Origin: Aeromicrobium sp. Root495
Lineage (GTDB): Bacteria; Actinomycetota; Actinomycetes; Propionibacteriales; Nocardioidaceae
Length of the DNA: 64,000 bases
Direction of reading: 5' to 3'
Assembly (NCBI RefSeq): GCF_001426755.1
Contig: NZ_LMFJ01000001.1
Coordinates: 2,406,070-2,470,069 of the forward strand
Shown: one piece after another, positions 26,024 through 35,215 of the stretch
Position numbering within the stretch: position 1 is the first letter of the stretch
Layout: the number at the start of each line of letters is the position of its first letter
The notes under the pieces: generated by a model
The model's database searches: none
Told to the model about the DNA's origin: nothing
Seen by the model: the letters and a program-made list of their open reading frames with translations, nothing else
Position numbers and translations under genes: made by a program

Positions 26024-26077
26024 GGGCGGTGGATGTGCCACCGGATGGACCCTCATACGGTGGAGGATCCACCGCCC
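26024..26077. repeat. REP-like inverted repeat element, GGTGG-N5-CCACC units
   Basis: Perfect 11-bp outer arms GGGCGGTGGAT (26024-26034) and ATCCACCGCCC (26067-26077) enclose inner arms CCACCG (26038-26043) and CGGTGG (26058-26063). Seen as units it is two copies of GGTGG-N5-CCACC, the same design as 20881-20960 with G/C in place of A/T at one position. It also lies between convergent genes. Confidence 0.7.
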
Positions 26078-26092
26078 ACCACGGTCCCGGGG

Positions 26093-26767
26093 CTAGATGA
26101 GGCGGCGGTCGCTGGCCCACTTGGTGAGCTCGTGGCGGCTCGAGAGCTGGAGCTTGCGCAGGACGCTGGAGACGTGGGTCTCGACGGTCTTGATGGAGAT
26201 GAACAGCTCCTTGGCCACCTCCTTGTAGGCGTAGCCGCGGGCGATGAGCCGCATGACCTCGCGCTCTCGCTCCGTGAGCCGGTCGAGGTCCTCGTCGACC
26301 TGGGCCACCTCGATCGTGCCGGCGAACGCGTCGAGCACGAATCCGGCGAGGCGCGGGCTGAAGACGGCGTCGCCGCCGGCCACGCGGGTGAGCGCGTCGA
26401 CGAGCTCGGGACCGGAGATGTTCTTGGTGACGTAGCCGCGGGCACCGGCCCGGATGATGCCGATGACGTCCTCGGCGGCGTCGCTCACCGACAGCGCCAG
26501 GAACGTCGTGCTGCTCAGGTGGCCCACGCGGCGCAGCACCTCGGCGCCGCCTCCGCCGGGCATGTGGACGTCGAGCAGCACGACGTCGGGACGCGTGGCC
26601 TCCACGAGCGCGACCGCCGTGTCGACGTCCTCGGCCTCCCCCACGACGTCGACCACGCCCGACAGCTCCGTCCGCACCCCGGTGCGGAACATGGCGTGGT
26701 CGTCGACGATGGCGACGCGGAGCGTGCCCGGGTCGATCTCGGTCCGGTCGCTGCTGGGCTCGGTCAT
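26093..26767 (-). CDS. LuxR/NarL-family response regulator
   Basis: A 224-aa regulator. The receiver domain has acidic VDD at 21-23, phospho-acceptor Asp66 in LLDVHMPG, and a Lys in GYVTKNIS. The C-terminal LuxR HTH reads LTEREREVMRLIARGYAYKEVAKELFISIKTVETHVSSVLRKLQ. Its ATG overlaps the stop of the upstream sensor kinase gene (ATGA), so the pair forms a two-component system. The PspC domain in the kinase suggests envelope-stress control of the divergent PspC/LiaF-like genes at 28175-29831. Confidence 0.92.
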   Translation of the reverse strand: MTEPSSDRTEIDPGTLRVAIVDDHAMFRTGVRTELSGVVDVVGEAEDVDTAVALVEATRPDVVLLDVHMPGGGGAEVLRRVGHLSSTTFLALSVSDAAEDVIGIIRAGARGYVTKNISGPELVDALTRVAGGDAVFSPRLAGFVLDAFAGTIEVAQVDEDLDRLTEREREVMRLIARGYAYKEVAKELFISIKTVETHVSSVLRKLQLSSRHELTKWASDRRLI

Positions 26768-28029
26768 GCGTTCTCCTCGTCGGGGTGGCGTACAGGCATG
26801 CGCAGGACGACCTCGGTGCCCTCGCCGAGCGCGCTGCGGACCTCGGCGGTCCCGCCGTGCCGCTCGACGCGACCGACGATCGAGCCCCGCACGCCCATGC
26901 GGTCCTCGGCCACCGCGGCGGGGTCGAACCCGACGCCCCGGTCGCGCACGAACACCTCGAACCGTCGGCCGTCGCACTCGCCGTAGACGTCGACACGGTC
27001 GACGCCGGAGTGCTTGGCCGCGTTCACGACCGCCTCACGGGTGGCCCGCACGAGCGCGCTCACGTCGGCGTCGAGCGGTGCGTCTCCGACGACGATGAGC
27101 TCGACGGGGACCTGGTGGAGGTCCTCGACCTCGGTGACCACCGAGCGCAGCGCCGCCGCGAAGGAGTCGCCCTCGGCCTGCTCGTCGCCGTAGAGCCAGG
27201 CCCGCAGCTCGCGCTCCTGGCGCCGGGCGAGCGTGGCCACGGTGGCCTGGTCCCCCGCGTTCTTCTGCAGCAGGGCGAGCGTCTGGAGCACGGAGTCGTG
27301 CAGGTGCGCCGCGACGTCGGCCCGCTCCTGCGACCGGATGCGCTCGCGCCGCTCCGCGGTGAGGTCGGAGAGGAGCCGGGTGATCCACGGCCCAATGAGC
27401 AGGGCGAGGCCGACGAGCGCGATGACGGTCGCGGACAGCAGGTCGACGAGGGCGTTCCACCCGCGCTCCCGGGTGACGACGTAGAGCATGGCCGCGGCCA
27501 GCATCGCCACGCCGGCTGCGACGCGGACGGCGAACGCCCAACCGTCGGTCTGGCGGATGAAGCGGCTCAGGGCGGCGTCGTCCAGCTGTCGCCAGACGAG
27601 CGCGATGCCCACGATGGCCAGGAGCGCCGGGAGGAGCAAGGAGTCGTTGACGCCGCGGCCCAGGACCTGCATGAGGACCAGGACACCGACCCCCAGGGCG
27701 GCCACCGCGACGGTCTGCACGATCTCGCGCCGGCCCGGTCCCGACCGCGAGCGCAGTCCTCGGCGCGTGGCCGACTCCAGGCCCGGGCTCGAGGCCGGCT
27801 CCGCGAGCGGCAGCAGACGCCAGAGGACGAGGTACACGAGGACCCCGACGCCGTTGAACCAGGTGGCCACGACGAGCGCGACGCGCACCCAGACCGGCGG
27901 GAGGCCCAGGTGCTCGGCCAGCCCCGCGGCCACGCCCCCGACGATGCGGCTCTCGACCGGACGCACGGCACGCCGGGGCGTGTACGTCGTCGAGGCCGGT
28001 CGCCCGGGCGCCTGGGGGGTGGAGGTCAC
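26764..28029 (-). CDS. PspC-domain sensor histidine kinase (HisKA_3, NarL partner)
   Basis: A 421-aa kinase. Residues 20-75 are a PspC domain (RIVGGVAAGLAEHLGLPPVWVRVALVVATW), followed by about four hydrophobic helices to residue 215. The dimerisation/phosphoacceptor helix AHLHDSVLQTLALLQ has His244. The ATPase domain shows REAVVNAAKHSG, RDRGVGFDP and MGVRGSIVGRVERHGG. I start at GTG 28029, which gives 20 residues before PspC; GAGGCT upstream is a weak leaderless -10. It is coupled to the LuxR regulator and divergent from more PspC genes. A LiaS-like role in sensing envelope stress is inferred. Confidence 0.9.
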   Translation of the reverse strand: MTSTPQAPGRPASTTYTPRRAVRPVESRIVGGVAAGLAEHLGLPPVWVRVALVVATWFNGVGVLVYLVLWRLLPLAEPASSPGLESATRRGLRSRSGPGRREIVQTVAVAALGVGVLVLMQVLGRGVNDSLLLPALLAIVGIALVWRQLDDAALSRFIRQTDGWAFAVRVAAGVAMLAAAMLYVVTRERGWNALVDLLSATVIALVGLALLIGPWITRLLSDLTAERRERIRSQERADVAAHLHDSVLQTLALLQKNAGDQATVATLARRQERELRAWLYGDEQAEGDSFAAALRSVVTEVEDLHQVPVELIVVGDAPLDADVSALVRATREAVVNAAKHSGVDRVDVYGECDGRRFEVFVRDRGVGFDPAAVAEDRMGVRGSIVGRVERHGGTAEVRSALGEGTEVVLRMPVRHPDEENA

Positions 28030-28174
28030 GAGGTCAAGCCTCACACGCGCGTGAGCACGGACGCCACACCCGACGCCCCTGCCCCGCCCCTGGACCACCG
28101 ACCCCGGGAGCCCCGGGGTCGGACCAGGGTCGTACCCGATGGTCCTGGGGCGCCCGCCCGGCGAGGCTGGAGCC

Positions 28175-29368
28175 ATGAACGACACCACCACGGCCTCCGA
28201 GGCCCCCGAGGACCGCGGCTTCGACCCGCAGCGCGTCCGCACCCTGACCGACATGCGACGCAGCCGGGACGACCGCATGGTCGCCGGCGTCTGCACCGGC
28301 GTCGCCCGTCACCTCGACATCGACCCCGTCATCGTCCGGGTCGTCATCGCCGCCCTGACCTTCGTGGGCCTGGCCGGACCGATCCTCTACCTCGCCGCCT
28401 GGTTCCTCGTCCCCTCCGACGACGCCGAGCGCAGCATCGCGGCCGACTGGTTCAACCTCGACGAGCAGGAGGAGCGGGTCCGCACCGTGGGGCTCATCGG
28501 CGCCGCCGCCGTTGCCGCGATCAGCGTCGTGAGCGACGGCAGCTGGGGCGGGGGGCCTCCGGGAGAAGTTCTCTTCTGGGTGGTCGTCCCGACGGCGATC
28601 CTCTACTGGTTCTTCGCCGTGCTGCCCCGGCGCCGTCGCGAGGCCAGGGGGCTCGCCACGACGGCGAGCTCGCCCACCACGGCCACGACGGCTGCCACGG
28701 CCGTCGACGGGGCGCCGCCGTCGGGCATCGAGTCCACCGCCGTCATCCCGACCGGTTCCCCGCGGCCCCGTCGTCCCCGGCGCTCGCCGGCCCTGGCGTG
28801 GCTCACGCTGTCGGTCGTGGCCGTCGTGCTGGGCGCCCTCGGCATGTGGGACGCGGCGCACGCCTCGGCCGACGTCACCTGGCTGACCTACATCGCGACC
28901 GCGCTCGGCATCGTCGGCCTGGGGCTCGTGGTCGGGTCCGTCGTCGGCCACGGCCTCTGGCTCGTCCCCCTCGGCATCCTGCTCGCCGTCGTCCTGGCCA
29001 TCGGCTCGGTGGTGCCCAGCGGGAAGATCGGCGAGGACCATCACGCGCCGCTCACCGCGTCGCAGGTGCGTTCTGAGTACCGGCTCGGCATCGGCGACTT
29101 CCGGCTCGACCTGCGCGACGTCGCCGACCCCGACCAGCTCGTGGGACGCACCATCTCGGTGGACCAGGGCATCGGGTCCCTCGAGGTCATCGTCCCCGAG
29201 GGAACGCCCGTCACCGTCAGGAGCCATGTCCGGGGCGGCGACATCGAGGTCTTCGGCCGGCAGGAGAGCGGAACCGACCGTCGGCTCGACACCGTGGGCA
29301 TCCGCTCCCGGTCCCTCACCATCGAGGCCGACATGGGCCTCGGCCAGATCAAGGTGGTCGACCAGTGA
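28175..29368 (+). CDS. PspC-domain membrane protein with LiaF-like C-terminus
   Basis: A 397-aa protein. Its PspC domain is at about residues 28-85 (MRRSRDDRMVAGVCTGVARHLDIDPVIVRVVIA). It has about six membrane helices with an Ala/Thr-rich cytosolic linker at about 170-205. The C-terminal 100 residues (EYRLGIGDFRLDLRDV, IGSLEVIVPEGTPVTVRSHV) match the beta-solenoid 'toastrack' of LiaF/DUF4097 proteins. In Firmicutes LiaF inhibits the LiaRS system. The divergent PspC kinase and LuxR regulator make the same relationship likely here. The ATG has GGAG upstream. Confidence 0.82.
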   Translation: MNDTTTASEAPEDRGFDPQRVRTLTDMRRSRDDRMVAGVCTGVARHLDIDPVIVRVVIAALTFVGLAGPILYLAAWFLVPSDDAERSIAADWFNLDEQEERVRTVGLIGAAAVAAISVVSDGSWGGGPPGEVLFWVVVPTAILYWFFAVLPRRRREARGLATTASSPTTATTAATAVDGAPPSGIESTAVIPTGSPRPRRPRRSPALAWLTLSVVAVVLGALGMWDAAHASADVTWLTYIATALGIVGLGLVVGSVVGHGLWLVPLGILLAVVLAIGSVVPSGKIGEDHHAPLTASQVRSEYRLGIGDFRLDLRDVADPDQLVGRTISVDQGIGSLEVIVPEGTPVTVRSHVRGGDIEVFGRQESGTDRRLDTVGIRSRSLTIEADMGLGQIKVVDQ

Positions 29369-29550
29369 CCCGTCATCCGTTCAACATCGCCAGCTTCGTC
29401 GCAGGAGTCATCATGCTCGGTCTCAGCCTGCAGTGGTTCGTCCGCCGGCACGACCTCGTCGACACGACCCAGACAGCCCTCATCGGGGCAGCCGTCCTCA
29501 TCGCCGCCGGCCTGGCCGGCATCACCGCAACCCTCAGGAGCAAGCCATGA
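29365..29550 (+). CDS. Small two-helix membrane protein
   Basis: A 61-aa protein with GTG start inside the previous stop (GTGA) and its own TGA overlapping the next ATG, so it is tightly coupled on both sides. Two hydrophobic segments (FVAGVIMLGLSLQWFV and ALIGAAVLIAAGLAGITA) flank an RRHD turn. I do not recognise the family; a role in the PspC membrane complex is inferred from coupling only. Confidence 0.75.
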   Translation: MTRHPFNIASFVAGVIMLGLSLQWFVRRHDLVDTTQTALIGAAVLIAAGLAGITATLRSKP

Positions 29551-29831
29551 GCAGCACACCGGGAACACCCAAGAAGCTCGTCCGCAGCCGCGACGACAAG
29601 TGGCTGAGCGGCGTCTGCGGCGGCCTCGCCGAGTACACCGGCGTCGACGTCACCCTCATCCGCATCGTGGTCCTCGTGGGCACCGTCATCGGGTTCGGCT
29701 CGCTGCTCGTGGCCTACGTGGTGGCCTGGATCCTGATGCCGGCCGTGGAGCGTCCGCAGCCCCCGGTGGTCATCCAGCAGCCGGCACCGCAGCCCGGAAC
29801 GCCTCCCGAGCCGCCCACGCCGTCTGCGTGA
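29547..29831 (+). CDS. Stand-alone PspC-domain protein
   Basis: A 94-aa protein consisting of a PspC domain (KKLVRSRDDKWLSGVCGGLAEYTGVDVTLIRIVVL) with one membrane hairpin and a Pro-rich tail. The ATG overlaps the preceding stop (ATGA). Its last 62 bp overlap, tail to tail, the 3' end of the convergent phosphodiesterase gene. It is the third PspC domain in a 3.1-kb cluster. Confidence 0.87.
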   Translation: MSSTPGTPKKLVRSRDDKWLSGVCGGLAEYTGVDVTLIRIVVLVGTVIGFGSLLVAYVVAWILMPAVERPQPPVVIQQPAPQPGTPPEPPTPSA

Positions 29832-30819
29832 AGTCCGAGAAGACGCCGTCGACGCCTGCCTCGAAGAACCGCAGGTACTCGGCCGCAGCGTCACCGTGCG
29901 CCGAGCGCGCGGTGCCGACGCGGTAGTCGAGCGGCAGGAAGTTGTTCTCGTCGCGCATCGTCCAGATGTGCACCCAGAGACCGGCCTCGTGGGCCCTGCC
30001 CACGAGGCCGGTCTCGTCCGTGAGGCGGTGGTCCGGGGCACGCTCGATCACGAGGCTCTTGTTGGGTCCGATCCCGTCGGCGTAGGCCGCCACGAACTCC
30101 AGGCCGTCGGCGGTCGTGAGGTCCGCGTAGGTGCGGGGGTCGCCGGAGGCCACGAAGTCGAACGGGGCCCCGGCACGATCCATGAGCTGCACGAGCGGCG
30201 CGGGCGTGCGCGGCCGGAGCTCCTGGAGGTTGGCCGACTCCATCGACTGGATCACCACCGGGACGTCGGCGTCGTCGTCGTTGATGCCGAGCCTTTCCAT
30301 CTCGGCCACGAGGAGGTCGTTGAGGTCGAGGTCGAGGTCGTGGAAGTACGTGGGGTGCTTGGTCTCGACGTAGACGCCGACCCGGCGGCCGATCTCGGCC
30401 TCGTTGGCGTCGCGGGCGATCTGGACCACCTCGGCGAACGTCAGGATGGGTTCCCGGCCCGCCAGCACCAGGTTCTGCGGCCGGAGCTGCGGCAGCCGCT
30501 CCCGCGTCCGCAGCCTCTTGAGCTCGGCGAGGGTGAAGTCCTCCGTGAACCAGCCGCTGAACGGGACGCCGTCGACGACCTTGGTGGTGCGGCGCTCGGT
30601 GAACTCGGGGTGCTCGGCGACGTCGGTCGTGTGGCCGATCTCGTTCTCGTGCCGGACCACGAGATGGCCGTCACGGGTGGCCACGACGTCGGGCTCGATG
30701 AAGTCGGTGCCGAGCTCAATGGCCAGCTCGTACGACGGGCGGGTGTGCTCGAGCCGGTGGCCCGGCACGCCGCGGTGCGCGATGAGGACCGGAGCGCCCT
30801 CCTGGACCGAGCCGGTCAT
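29770..30819 (-). CDS. Glycerophosphodiester phosphodiesterase family protein
   Basis: A 349-aa GDPD-type hydrolase that would cleave glycerophosphodiesters to glycerol 3-phosphate and an alcohol. It shows LIAHRGVPGHRLEHTRPSY (catalytic His, Arg), GTDFIEPDVVATRDGHLVVRHE (metal ligands Glu, Asp; second His) and, late, LWVHIWTMRDENNFL and GVDGVFSDF. There is no signal peptide, so it is probably cytosolic. Its ATG overlaps the stop of the upstream gamma-glutamyltransferase (ATGA). Its C-terminus overlaps the PspC gene by 62 bp. Confidence 0.88.
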   Translation of the reverse strand: MTGSVQEGAPVLIAHRGVPGHRLEHTRPSYELAIELGTDFIEPDVVATRDGHLVVRHENEIGHTTDVAEHPEFTERRTTKVVDGVPFSGWFTEDFTLAELKRLRTRERLPQLRPQNLVLAGREPILTFAEVVQIARDANEAEIGRRVGVYVETKHPTYFHDLDLDLNDLLVAEMERLGINDDDADVPVVIQSMESANLQELRPRTPAPLVQLMDRAGAPFDFVASGDPRTYADLTTADGLEFVAAYADGIGPNKSLVIERAPDHRLTDETGLVGRAHEAGLWVHIWTMRDENNFLPLDYRVGTARSAHGDAAAEYLRFFEAGVDGVFSDFTQTAWAAREAFRAAVPAAG

Positions 30820-32342
30820 GGCACCGCCCGAACCAGCCGGACCGCGCCGTCGCGCCGCGGGTCCGCCGCGGCCTCCAGGTGGACGGTGCCGTCGGGCAGG
30901 GGGCGGCGGACCGTGGCACCCACCCCGCCGAAGTACATCGTCAGGTCGGTCTCGCGCTTCACGACCTCGTCGGGTCGGCCGGCGCGGTGCACGTGCACAC
31001 GCGGGTGGTTGACCGCCTGCTGAAGGGTGAGCCCTCCCGTGCAGTAGCCCGCGAGGACCTGCGCCAGGGCCGTGGAGATCCGATCGGCACCCGGGGAGCC
31101 GATGGCCAGCGAGGCACCGTCGTCGTGCTGCGCCACGGTGGGCGCCATGTTGGAGAGCAGCCGCGTGCCGGGGGCGAGGCCGTGAAGACCCCTCGGGTTG
31201 AGCTCCTGCTCACCGAGGCAGTTGTTGAGCCAGATCCCGGTGCCGCGCGCGATCATGCCCGATCCGTAGCCCGACGACACGGTCACGGCGCAGGAGCTGC
31301 CCTCGCTGTCGGAGGCGGACACATGGGCCGTCGAGGCCGGGCGGTCGGCGTTGCGCGCGGTGGGTGGGAGGCCGTCGAGCATCGCGAGGTAGGCCTGCGC
31401 ATCGCGCTCGAGGTCGTCGCTGGGGTCGAGCACGTCGAGACGATGACCCAGCACGAGTCGCTCCACCTCGACCATGCGCTCGACGTCGGCGTCGCTCCAG
31501 GATCCGCCGCTGGTCGCCTCGGGCCTTCCGTCGAGCAGGCGCAGCATGGCCGCGACGCACACGCCCCCGACCGAGGGCACCGGGTTGGTGCCGAGCCGCC
31601 ACGGCCCCACCTGCGCGACGAGCGACGGGCGGACCACCGGCCGGTAGGCGGCGAGGTCGCGGGCCGACAGGATCCCGCCGCGCTCCACGACGTCGGCGCT
31701 GATGAGCCGCGCGAGGTCGCCGGTGTGGAGCGCGGATGCGCCCTCGTCGGCGATGAGCTGGAGCGACGCCGCCAGGTCGGGGACCACGATCGGCTCGCTC
31801 GTGAGCTCGCCCTCGAAGCCCGGCCTGAGGTCGTGCACCGCAGAACGGCTCTGGTCGTCCCAGCCGAAGATGTCGTCGTGGACGTACTCGAGGTAGTACC
31901 GCGAGGCAGACCCGAGCCGGAAGCCCTCGCGGGCCACCTCGATGGCCGGTGCCACCACCTCGTGCCACGGGGCGACGCCCCAGCGTCGGTGGGCCTCCTC
32001 GAACGCCGCCACGGCTCCGTGCGCAGCGACGGACCCGGCGCCGATGGTGATGTCGACGCCGCCGCCGTAGGCCGTGCTGACGTCCCAGGTCCCGGACTGC
32101 TTCACCCCGACGTCCCGGCCGGGCATGTCCATCCAGCCGTCGACGGTCACGGGCGCCGAGCCGTCGGCGGGCTGCACCGTGACGAACCCGCCGGAGCTCA
32201 ACGAGACGATGCCCACCTCGTTGACCATCGTCACGAGCGCGGCGGCCAGGGCGGCGTCCACGGCGTTGCCGCCGAGGAGCGCGAGACGCTCACCCGCGGC
32301 GGCCGCGGCCTCGTTCGGCGCGGCGACCGCGACATCGGGCAT
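30816..32342 (-). CDS. Gamma-glutamyltransferase family protein
   Basis: A 508-aa Ntn-hydrolase. The large-subunit part begins [33 protein letters not shown]. The autoprocessing nucleophile is the Thr in [22 protein letters not shown], followed by the small-subunit motif NNCLGEQ and [14 protein letters not shown]. It lacks an export signal, so it may be cytosolic. The substrate could be glutathione-like, poly-gamma-glutamate or another amide. TAGGGT is 6 nt before the ATG (leaderless). It is cotranscribed with the GDPD gene. Confidence 0.85.
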   Translation of the reverse strand: MPDVAVAAPNEAAAAAGERLALLGGNAVDAALAAALVTMVNEVGIVSLSSGGFVTVQPADGSAPVTVDGWMDMPGRDVGVKQSGTWDVSTAYGGGVDITIGAGSVAAHGAVAAFEEAHRRWGVAPWHEVVAPAIEVAREGFRLGSASRYYLEYVHDDIFGWDDQSRSAVHDLRPGFEGELTSEPIVVPDLAASLQLIADEGASALHTGDLARLISADVVERGGILSARDLAAYRPVVRPSLVAQVGPWRLGTNPVPSVGGVCVAAMLRLLDGRPEATSGGSWSDADVERMVEVERLVLGHRLDVLDPSDDLERDAQAYLAMLDGLPPTARNADRPASTAHVSASDSEGSSCAVTVSSGYGSGMIARGTGIWLNNCLGEQELNPRGLHGLAPGTRLLSNMAPTVAQHDDGASLAIGSPGADRISTALAQVLAGYCTGGLTLQQAVNHPRVHVHRAGRPDEVVKRETDLTMYFGGVGATVRRPLPDGTVHLEAAADPRRDGAVRLVRAVP

Positions 32343-32348
32343 GACTCG

Positions 32349-32354
32349 ACCCTA
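32349..32354 (-). promoter_or_regulatory. Candidate -10 box TAGGGT, leaderless
   Basis: TAGGGT, CGAGTC, then the ATG of the gamma-glutamyltransferase gene on the minus strand. Confidence 0.5.
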
Positions 32355-32466
32355 TCCACGCGGAGGCCTCCCGGCGGGGACCGACGGCCACCGGGCGACC
32401 GATAGAGTGGGGGACGGTGAGCCGGGAAGTCTGGTCGGCATCGTGTCGTCGACCCCGAAGGATCCC

Positions 32467-33738
32467 ATGAAGCACTCCAACGACCGCCTGTTCTCCCGCG
32501 GTTCGTGGCCCGAGGCGAGCCGCGTGGCCGACGTCCTGCGCACCGAGACCGTCGGCGGTGTCCTTCTCGTCGCCGCTGCGATCGTCGGCATCGTGGCCGC
32601 CAACACCGGCGACTGGTACGCCGACCTGCGGGACACCGTGGTGGGGCCCTCGGCGCTGCACCTCGACCTGAGCCTGGGCACCTGGGCCGCAGACGGCCTG
32701 CTCGCGATCTTCTTCTTCGTGGTCGGCCTCGAGCTCAAGCGCGAGTTCGTGGCCGGCGACCTTCGCGACCCGCGTCGCGCCGCGGTCCCGATGGTGGCGG
32801 CGCTCGGCGGCATGGTCGTCCCGGCGCTCATCTTCACCGCCATCAACCTCGATGGCGCCGTCCGCGGCTGGGCCATCCCCACCGCCACCGACATCGCCTT
32901 CGCCGTCGCGGTGCTCGCCCTGCTCGGCAGCCACCTGCCGACAGCGCTCCGCACGTTCCTGCTCACCCTGGCGATCGTCGACGACCTGCTCGCCATCACG
33001 GTGATCGCCATCTTCTACACCGACAGCCTCCACCTGCAGTGGCTCGCTCTGGCCGTGCTGCCGATCGGCGCGTTCGCCGTGCTCGTGCAACGGCGCATCC
33101 GCTCGCCGTGGCTGCTCGTCCCGCTCGCCCTGACGGCCTGGGCGCTGGTGCACGCCTCCGGGGTCCACGCCACGGTGGCCGGTGTCCTGCTCGGTTTCAC
33201 GGTGCCGGTCCTGCGGCGCGACGGCGCGGACGCGCCCGGCCTCGCCGACCACCTCGAGCACGTCGTCCGGCCGCTCTCGGCCGGGTTCGCGGTCCCCGTC
33301 TTCGCCTTCTTCTCCGCCGGGGTGGTCGTGAGCAGCGACGCCCTGGGCGAGGCGGTGTCGTCGCCCATCACGATCGGTGTCGTGCTCGGCCTCGTCGTCG
33401 GCAAGACCATCGGCATCCTGGGCGCCACGTGGCTCATGTCGCGGTTCACGGGTGCCGAGCTCGACGACGAGCTGTCGTGGTGGGACCTGCTGGGGATGTC
33501 GATCCTCGCCGGCATCGGATTCACGGTCTCGCTGCTCATCGCCGAGCTGGCCTTCGGAGCCGGCAGCCCGGAGGCCGAGCACGCCAAGCTGGGCGTGCTC
33601 GTGGGCACGCTCCTCGCCACGGTCCTGGCCGCCGTGGTGCTGCGGACCCGCGAGCACGTGTACCGCGCCATCTCCGAGCAGGAGACGAGGGACGACGACG
33701 CCGACGGCGTGCCCGACGTCTACCAGCGCGACGAGTGA
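32467..33738 (+). CDS. nhaA: Na+/H+ antiporter NhaA
   Basis: A 423-aa electrogenic antiporter that expels Na+ in exchange for protons. Family motifs are present: the [24 protein letters not shown] loop, [18 protein letters not shown], and the paired aspartates in [17 protein letters not shown] that carry ions. There are about 12 hydrophobic segments. The C-terminal tail is acidic ([16 protein letters not shown]). The ATG at 32467 is chosen over upstream in-frame codons because AAGGA precedes it and homology starts there. TAGAGT at about 32403 may be the -10. Confidence 0.95.
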   Translation: MKHSNDRLFSRGSWPEASRVADVLRTETVGGVLLVAAAIVGIVAANTGDWYADLRDTVVGPSALHLDLSLGTWAADGLLAIFFFVVGLELKREFVAGDLRDPRRAAVPMVAALGGMVVPALIFTAINLDGAVRGWAIPTATDIAFAVAVLALLGSHLPTALRTFLLTLAIVDDLLAITVIAIFYTDSLHLQWLALAVLPIGAFAVLVQRRIRSPWLLVPLALTAWALVHASGVHATVAGVLLGFTVPVLRRDGADAPGLADHLEHVVRPLSAGFAVPVFAFFSAGVVVSSDALGEAVSSPITIGVVLGLVVGKTIGILGATWLMSRFTGAELDDELSWWDLLGMSILAGIGFTVSLLIAELAFGAGSPEAEHAKLGVLVGTLLATVLAAVVLRTREHVYRAISEQETRDDDADGVPDVYQRDE

Positions 33739-33741
33739 CGA

Positions 33742-34398
33742 CTAGTCGGCGTCGTCCTCGTTGTCGAGCGTCATCCAGTCCGACGCCTTGTAGCTCTTCA
33801 TGGTGCCGCTCGGGGCGGTGACCACGAGGGTGCCGTCGTAGCCGAGGATGCCGTACTCGGTGCCCTCGTCCTCGCCGATGAAGGCGTCGAGGTCGGAGAC
33901 GTAGCGAGCGGCCATGTCGACCGGCTTGCCGTCCTTGGGCTTGAAGGCGATCCGGAACTTGGCGCCCGAGGCGTCGACGCCGCAGACCGAGGCCTGGCCG
34001 CGCTGGGTGTACGTCTTGTAGAGGATCACGGGGTAGCGGCCGCCGCACGCGACGGTGAGCCCGCTCTTCTTCTCCTGCTCGACCGAGACCGGCGTGAGGC
34101 CGCAGTCGACCGGGAGGGTGTCCTCGTCGACGCCGGTGGGGTCGATGTCGCGCTTGCCGTCGTCGCACGGCTGGCCCGACGGCGAGGTGGCGCTCGCGCT
34201 CGGCGTGGCCGAGGGGCTCTTCGAGGGGGTGGCGCTGGGCGTGGCCTCGGCCGACGGCGCGCTCGAGGGTCCGGCGTTCGCGACACTGGCGTCGTCGCCC
34301 CCGCCCCGGAGGGCGATGACGGCGATGACGCCGGCCACGGCGATCAGGACGACCACCAAGATGGCCGTCCGGACACGTGCGAGTTGAGCTGAGCTCAC
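33742..34398 (-). CDS. Membrane-anchored extracytoplasmic protein, Ser/Pro/Thr stalk
   Basis: A 218-aa hypothetical. One N-terminal helix (residues 11-30, TAILVVVLIAVAGVIAVIAL) is followed by a Ser/Ala/Thr/Pro-rich stalk to about residue 75, then a C-terminal domain with cysteines in QPCDDGKRD, PVDCGLTP, TVACGGRYP and SVCGVDA that could form two disulfides. No family is recognised. The start is GTG at 34398 with an AGG-rich upstream region. Its stop lies 3 nt from the nhaA stop. Confidence 0.72.
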   Translation of the reverse strand: MSSAQLARVRTAILVVVLIAVAGVIAVIALRGGGDDASVANAGPSSAPSAEATPSATPSKSPSATPSASATSPSGQPCDDGKRDIDPTGVDEDTLPVDCGLTPVSVEQEKKSGLTVACGGRYPVILYKTYTQRGQASVCGVDASGAKFRIAFKPKDGKPVDMAARYVSDLDAFIGEDEGTEYGILGYDGTLVVTAPSGTMKSYKASDWMTLDNEDDAD

Positions 34399-34580
34399 GA
34401 ACCTTGCCTCCCGATGGACTCCCGCGACCCTAACAAAGTCCGCTCGGGACCTGCCCGGCCGTCACGGGAGGTCAGCGGCACGGTGGGCGCGTTCCCCGGT
34501 TCGGCGGCCGAGTACGCCGGGGCCCCGGAGCCCCTTGCCGGAGCGGCTCCAGGCGGGGCAGGTCTGGTCTGGACTCGCGG

Positions 34581-34739
34581 TCACTTGCCCCGGCGCCGGT
34601 TGTAGGCCGGGACCGAGAACGAGAGCAGGCCCGCTGCCAGGAGCAGCAGGGGGATGGCCTTGTTGTCGCTGCTGGCGGAGACCGCAGCGGCGACGAAGAA
34701 GAGGAGAGCGGCGGCGTACCAGAGCTTCGCGTCGTTCAT
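34581..34739 (-). CDS. Small two-helix membrane protein
   Basis: A 52-aa protein starting MNDAKLWYAAALLFFVAAAV, a second helix AIPLLLLAAGLLSFSV and a basic end AYNRRRGK. TACGGT lies exactly 6 nt before the ATG, supporting this start over a longer frame upstream. No family is recognised. Confidence 0.65.
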   Translation of the reverse strand: MNDAKLWYAAALLFFVAAAVSASSDNKAIPLLLLAAGLLSFSVPAYNRRRGK

Positions 34740-34745
34740 GCCGTC

Positions 34746-34751
34746 ACCGTA
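34746..34751 (-). promoter_or_regulatory. Candidate -10 box TACGGT, leaderless
   Basis: TACGGT, GACGGC, then the ATG of the 52-aa membrane protein on the minus strand. Confidence 0.45.
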
Positions 34752-34848
34752 GACGCGACTCCAGCCGCCCGCACGACGAGCCGATGCGGGCCGTCGGACG
34801 GCCAGGCGCCTAGGGTTCGGGCAGGAACCTCCGACCGACAGGACCACC

Positions 34849-35181
34849 ATGACGCCGAGCGAAGACCAGCCGCAGCTCCCCGAGCCGCCTGCCTACTCGC
34901 CCTACATGAGCCGCGACGAGGCCCACGCCGTGCTGCAGGAGCACCTCGACCTGGTCAAGCCGTGGGAGGAGGACCCGAACCCCGACGTGCGGGCGTTCGT
35001 CGCACAGCAGCGGCGCGACGCCGAGGCCGCCTTCAAGCGGCTCGAAGGCTTCTACGAGATCGGAGCCCTTCCCCGGCACCGAGACCTCCCCGACAACGCG
35101 CTGGAGGAGATCCGGGCCCGCAACCTGGGCCTCCCCTGGCCCAAGCCCTCCCTGTGGGCCCGCCTCACCGGCAAGGCCTGA
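34849..35181 (+). CDS. Hypothetical protein, Pro/charged, about 110 aa
   Basis: A 110-aa soluble protein with no signal or membrane segment. It is rich in Pro, Glu and Arg (YMSRDEAHAVLQEHLDLVKPWEEDPNPDVRAFVAQQRRDAEAAFKRLEG), probably helical. I do not recognise a family. The ATG has an AGGA motif about 6 nt upstream, and codon third positions are strongly GC-biased as in neighbours, so the gene is likely real. Confidence 0.65.
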   Translation: MTPSEDQPQLPEPPAYSPYMSRDEAHAVLQEHLDLVKPWEEDPNPDVRAFVAQQRRDAEAAFKRLEGFYEIGALPRHRDLPDNALEEIRARNLGLPWPKPSLWARLTGKA

Positions 35182-35215
35182 CCCAGGGGGTGGGAGTGGG
35201 AGGCGGGGCCGACCG

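Noticed and set aside
34517-34528. CCGGGGCCCCGG palindrome as an operator
   Set aside because: A 12-bp GC-only palindrome is expected by chance at this GC content; no promoter elements are attached to it.
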